A DNA stretch of 9,002 nucleotides from Candidatus Poseidoniales archaeon. Its GTDB lineage: Archaea > Thermoplasmatota > Poseidoniia > MGIII > CG-Epi1. The notes beneath the pieces are model-generated. The model worked only from the letters and a program-made list of their open reading frames with translations. It searched no databases and had not been told where the DNA came from. Location of the stretch: NCBI GenBank assembly GCA_015658585.1, contig DQOP01000065.1, forward strand, positions 1 to 9,002, given 5' to 3'. Shown here piece after piece: positions 6,668-9,002 of this stretch; the stretch's first letter is position 1; each line of letters starts with the position of its first letter. The translations under genes and the position numbers were made by a program.

Positions 6668-7182
6668 TATTCAAGTGCTTTCGTAAGGTTTTTGATTACG
6701 TTTTCTAATTTTTGAACTCTATCTCTTAACTCAGCCATCTCAGCCCTTAGCTCCCCCTCACTACCATTATCACCTTTGTTTTTGAGTTGTTCTATTAACC
6801 ATGTGTCGGTTTCTTCTTTTAATTTAATAATTGATTCGATATCCTCATTCCCTTCAGAACCATCCCCTTCTGATTCTTTTGCTTCCATAACCTCTTCAGT
6901 AGTTTTTTCTTTTGGTTCATTCCGTTCTTCTTCATTCAGCTGTGACTTCTTGCGGTCATAATCTTGTACGGTCATTATGTTTCCATCTCCATCAGTTTTA
7001 ATCTGATTCTCCTTAGATAATTCTTCTAATGCTGGTGAAAAGTCACTCATTTCTCCTCCGGCTTCTTTAAAGGCCTGAAACAATTCTCTAGAATCCAGTT
7101 TGTAATCTTCCATTTTGAGTATATTCACAATATTTGTTTTTGCTTTTTCCAGTCTTTCTGAATCGTTTAAGGGATATCCCAT
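6667..7182 (-). CDS. Acidic coiled-coil protein upstream of rnp2, unknown function
   Basis: I do not recognise this 171-aa soluble protein. Residues 1-72 are predicted helical with a small hydrophobic core and could be a winged-helix-like domain: helices around KAKTNIVNILKMED and SRELFQAFKEAG, then a hairpin-like DGDGNIMTV. That fold is a guess. Residues 73-115 are a Glu/Lys-rich, low-complexity linker. Residues 116-171 look like a coiled coil, with leucine-zipper-like spacing in the last 27 residues (L, M, L, V, L, V/I, L, L at a/d positions). No signal peptide or membrane helix is present. The ATG at 7182 lies about 26 nt from the centre of a strong TATA box, so the message is probably leaderless. 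The one-base overlap with rnp2 suggests a functional or stoichiometric link with RNase P, which is inference only. Confidence 0.8.
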   Translation of the reverse strand: MGYPLNDSERLEKAKTNIVNILKMEDYKLDSRELFQAFKEAGGEMSDFSPALEELSKENQIKTDGDGNIMTVQDYDRKKSQLNEEERNEPKEKTTEEVMEAKESEGDGSEGNEDIESIIKLKEETDTWLIEQLKNKGDNGSEGELRAEMAELRDRVQKLENVIKNLTKALE

Positions 7183-7204
7183 GAGGTAGATAATTAGTAG
7201 TATA

Positions 7205-7212
7205 ATTTTATA
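7205..7212 (-). promoter_or_regulatory. TATA box for the coiled-coil protein-rnp2 unit
   Basis: TATAAAAT on the minus strand, centred about 26 nt before the ATG at 7182, is the best match to the archaeal TATA consensus in the window. The 22 nt between it and the ATG contain no Shine-Dalgarno site, which fits a leaderless transcript. Confidence 0.65.
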
Positions 7213-7232
7213 GTTACTGGCGACTCAATACG

Positions 7233-7238
7233 TTTAAT
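7233..7238 (+). promoter_or_regulatory. putative TATA box for the Drg GTPase gene
   Basis: TTTAAT is centred about 25 nt before the GTG at 7260, with no ribosome binding site in between. It is weaker than the opposing TATAAAAT box but has the same geometry. The 77-bp divergent spacer (7183-7259) therefore holds one promoter per direction and nothing else I can identify. Confidence 0.4.
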
Positions 7239-7259
7239 CCCCCTTAAATCTGAAGCGCC

Positions 7260-8351
7260 GTGTCCCTTACTGATAAGATTACTGAAATCGAAGAGGAGAT
7301 TTCCAATACTAAATACAACAAGGCAACCCAACATCATATTGGCAAGTTAAAGGCCAAATTGTCTAAATTAAGAGAAGAAGTAGTAATTAGTTCTTCAGGG
7401 CCTAGAGGTAGCGGTTATGGGGTACGCAAGGCAGGCGATGCTACTGTAGCACTAGTAGGGCTCCCTAGTGTCGGGAAGTCCACATTGCTCAATTGCCTTA
7501 CTGATGCCGAAAGCGAGATTGGTTCCTATGCTTTTACCACTCTGGATGTTGTGCCAGGTGTTCTGAAATACAGGGATGCCAACATTCAGATCCTTGATCT
7601 ACCAGGATTGATAGAGGGTGCTGCTCGAGGAGCAGGTAGAGGCAAGGAAGTTCTTTCAGTAATACGTTCCGCAGATCTGATAATCCATATCGTAGACGCT
7701 TTGGAACCAGCACCCCATATTATTCTCAAAGAATTATTTGATTCCGGTATTCGCCTTAATGATCGCCCACCCAACGGTAGCATTTCTAAGACAGGAATAG
7801 GCGGTATAGATGTTATTTCGACAGTTGATCAAGAACTAGAAAAAGAGGCAATCAAGACCGTGGTTAGAGAGTATGGGTTCGTCAATGCACAAGTTGTTCT
7901 AAGAGAGAAGATTACTCTGGATGACCTTGTAGATATCTTGGCAAAAACCCGGGTTTACGTCCATTCATTCAATGTTTTGACCAAAGTTGATATGGTCAAT
8001 CGTGATCAGTTGAAGAAGGCTAGAGCAAAATTTGGGCGCGAAAAACCAATTGAGATTGCAGCTCCGACCGGAAAAGGCGTGGTAAAACTGAAAAGACTCA
8101 TTTACAATACCCTGGATTTTTTATCCGTATTCATGAAACCTCAGGGAGAAAAGGCAGATATGGAAGAACCGTTGGTAGTAAGGAAGGGAACCACGATAGC
8201 TGAGATATGTCAGCGCCTACATCGCGATTTCAGACGTAAATTCCGCTACTCACAAGTTTGGGGTCCTTCAGCCAAGTTCCCAGGACAGACAGTCGGACTA
8301 AATCACAAAGTAAAGGATAGTGACGTGGTCAGCATCATCATGCACCGCTGA
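7260..8351 (+). CDS. Drg-family (Obg-related) GTPase with C-terminal TGS domain
   Basis: Archaeal Drg proteins are homologues of eukaryotic DRG1/DRG2, ribosome-associated GTPases of the Obg/TRAFAC class. The 363-aa length is normal. In order: N-terminal helical hairpin (3-41, Lys/Glu-rich); glycine-containing linker (47-60); G1 GLPSVGKST (67-75); G2 with T93-T94; G3 DLPG (113-116) followed by the GAARGAGRG segment; an inserted alpha/beta region (about 160-235); G4 TKVD (241-244); and a G5-like IAAPTGKG. The TGS domain occupies about residues 300-363, ending DVVSIIMHR. G4 is normally NKxD and here has Thr for Asn, a substitution tolerated in some other GTPases. The GTG start at 7260 places the normal MSLTDKI-like N-terminus; no ATG alternative precedes the hairpin. 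The gene is convergent with the SAP-domain gene, with one base between stops. Confidence 0.94.
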   Translation: MSLTDKITEIEEEISNTKYNKATQHHIGKLKAKLSKLREEVVISSSGPRGSGYGVRKAGDATVALVGLPSVGKSTLLNCLTDAESEIGSYAFTTLDVVPGVLKYRDANIQILDLPGLIEGAARGAGRGKEVLSVIRSADLIIHIVDALEPAPHIILKELFDSGIRLNDRPPNGSISKTGIGGIDVISTVDQELEKEAIKTVVREYGFVNAQVVLREKITLDDLVDILAKTRVYVHSFNVLTKVDMVNRDQLKKARAKFGREKPIEIAAPTGKGVVKLKRLIYNTLDFLSVFMKPQGEKADMEEPLVVRKGTTIAEICQRLHRDFRRKFRYSQVWGPSAKFPGQTVGLNHKVKDSDVVSIIMHR

Positions 8352-8352
8352 A

Positions 8353-9002
8353 CTATTTCTGGAGCCTTTTAACCAATTCAGCCTTATTACCCGACGTAGC
8401 AAGGCCTTTCTTCTTCAGTTCAGCTTTCAATTCAGTTAATTTCATAGATCCATAATCAGCCTTTTTCTTAGCCGGCCTACCTCGTTTCTTCGATTTAGGT
8501 TTTTCTTCCTTGTCACCTCTCCTGAAGATCCCAATCACTCTTGAGGTTCCCCTTCCGATTCCAGATTTAACAGCTCTGGCAGCACGCCCTACAGCAGATC
8601 CAGCCCTGCCAAAAGCAGCCTTGGTTTTTGTTCCTCCAGATTTTATTCTACTTCCAATTCTGCTTCCAAGACCTGGGCCTTTGTCAACACTATCGGTTTT
8701 GACTTCTGGTTTTTTCTGTGGTTTTTTTTCAACAGCAGGTTCACTTCTTACTTTGGGGGTCAACTTGAGCTGTGATCTTTCTTTGAAGACAATTTTTGGT
8801 TTATCAGAAGCGGCTTTCTTTTTCTCATTGTATTTTTTTCGAGCTGGATCTGCAGTTACTGAATCGGGTAGTGAATCCCCAAATCGGTCTTCATATCTTT
8901 CTTCCAGACTTTTGCCTTTGGAGTCCATCATATGGTCGAGTTTCTTGTGAATATCCTCTATGGGTCTTTGACTTCGCTTTGACCATCCTGTCGGTTGTGG
9001 GG
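8353..9002 (-). CDS. Basic SAP-domain protein with AT-hook-like motif (frame open to window edge)
   Basis: This is probably a DNA-binding architectural protein. Counting from the ATG at 8931 (192 residues), the C-terminus (163-192) is a clear SAP motif, a two-helix DNA-binding fold: LTELKAELKKKGLATSGNKA followed by ELVKRL. Before it, KKRGRPAKKK (148-157) contains the RGRP core of an AT-hook. Residues 85-139 are rich in Gly, Ala, Arg and Ser with repeated GR/GRA steps. Residues 40-84 are rich in Lys, Pro and Glu and probably disordered, resembling linker-histone or HMG-like tails. The annotated start is uncertain. The same frame has no stop from 8932 to 9002 (23 more codons, including GWSKRSQRPIEDIHKKLDH), and neither a ribosome binding site nor a well-placed TATA box precedes the ATG pair at 8931/8928. 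I therefore treat the gene as running past the edge; a start at 8931 remains possible. Confidence 0.75.
   Translation of the reverse strand, partial: PQPTGWSKRSQRPIEDIHKKLDHMMDSKGKSLEERYEDRFGDSLPDSVTADPARKKYNEKKKAASDKPKIVFKERSQLKLTPKVRSEPAVEKKPQKKPEVKTDSVDKGPGLGSRIGSRIKSGGTKTKAAFGRAGSAVGRAARAVKSGIGRGTSRVIGIFRRGDKEEKPKSKKRGRPAKKKADYGSMKLTELKAELKKKGLATSGNKAELVKRLQK

Noticed and set aside
8510..8950. 146-codon open frame on the plus strand opposite the SAP-domain gene
   Set aside because: It is antisense to a frame with a clear SAP motif; its Leu/Pro/Ser-rich product is what the complement of Lys/Gly/Arg codons gives, and it has no start signal.
8932..8987. Possible end of an upstream gene on the minus strand, stopping at a TAG about 30 nt before the ATG pair
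   Set aside because: A different frame, continuous with the SAP-domain protein, is also open across this stretch and reads more like protein, so a separate gene end is less likely.
1..9002. CRISPR arrays, insertion sequences, tRNA or rRNA genes, attachment sites
   Set aside because: I saw no regularly spaced repeats, terminal inverted repeats with a transposase, cloverleaf or rRNA-like sequence; nearly all bases are in conserved-looking protein genes.

Overview
The window is archaeal. It carries a Hel308-type Ski2-like helicase, a clamp-loader large subunit (RfcL), the RNase P protein Pop5/Rnp2 and a Drg-type GTPase with a TGS domain, all archaeal/eukaryotic-type information-processing proteins. 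Genes are tightly packed (1-nt overlaps, gaps of 2 to 77 nt). TATA-like boxes centred about 24 to 26 nt before start codons suggest leaderless mRNAs. The small acidic membrane proteins and moderate base composition would suit a mesophilic Thermoplasmatota member such as marine group II/III, but that placement is inference; no rRNA or tRNA is present to test it.

Layout. Positions 1-305 (minus) hold the start of a DUF805-type membrane protein that runs off the left edge. A 54-bp divergent spacer with a perfect 9-bp inverted repeat separates it from dinB (360-1427, plus), a Y-family lesion-bypass polymerase. dinB meets rfcL tail to tail, overlapping by 15 bp. From there a minus-strand run reads, in transcription order from 7182 down to 1413: a 171-aa acidic coiled-coil protein, rnp2 (TAATG overlap), a gap with a TATA box, a 177-aa membrane protein, hel308 (2-nt gap), a six-helix membrane protein (25-nt gap) and rfcL (TGATG overlap). 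A 77-bp divergent spacer with a promoter for each direction follows, then the Drg GTPase (7260-8351, plus). It ends 1 nt from the tail of a minus-strand gene for a basic protein with an AT-hook-like motif and a C-terminal SAP motif, whose reading frame stays open to the right edge.

How the genes fit together. DinB (lesion bypass), RfcL (loads the PCNA clamp) and Hel308 (stalled-fork remodelling) form a replication-stress cluster. The SAP/AT-hook protein is a candidate chromatin or DNA-architecture protein. Rnp2 and Drg connect to tRNA maturation and translation. Two unrecognised membrane proteins are interleaved in the hel308-rfcL unit.

The most striking observation is the dinB/rfcL overlap. 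The same 15 bp encode the end of both proteins on opposite strands, and both tails look like clamp-binding peptides (RfcL ends QKSLFEF, DinB ends QQKLPLEFE). The shared GAATTC palindrome reads Glu-Phe in frame on both strands. I saw no CRISPR array, insertion sequence, tRNA or rRNA, and no gene-free stretch longer than 77 bp.
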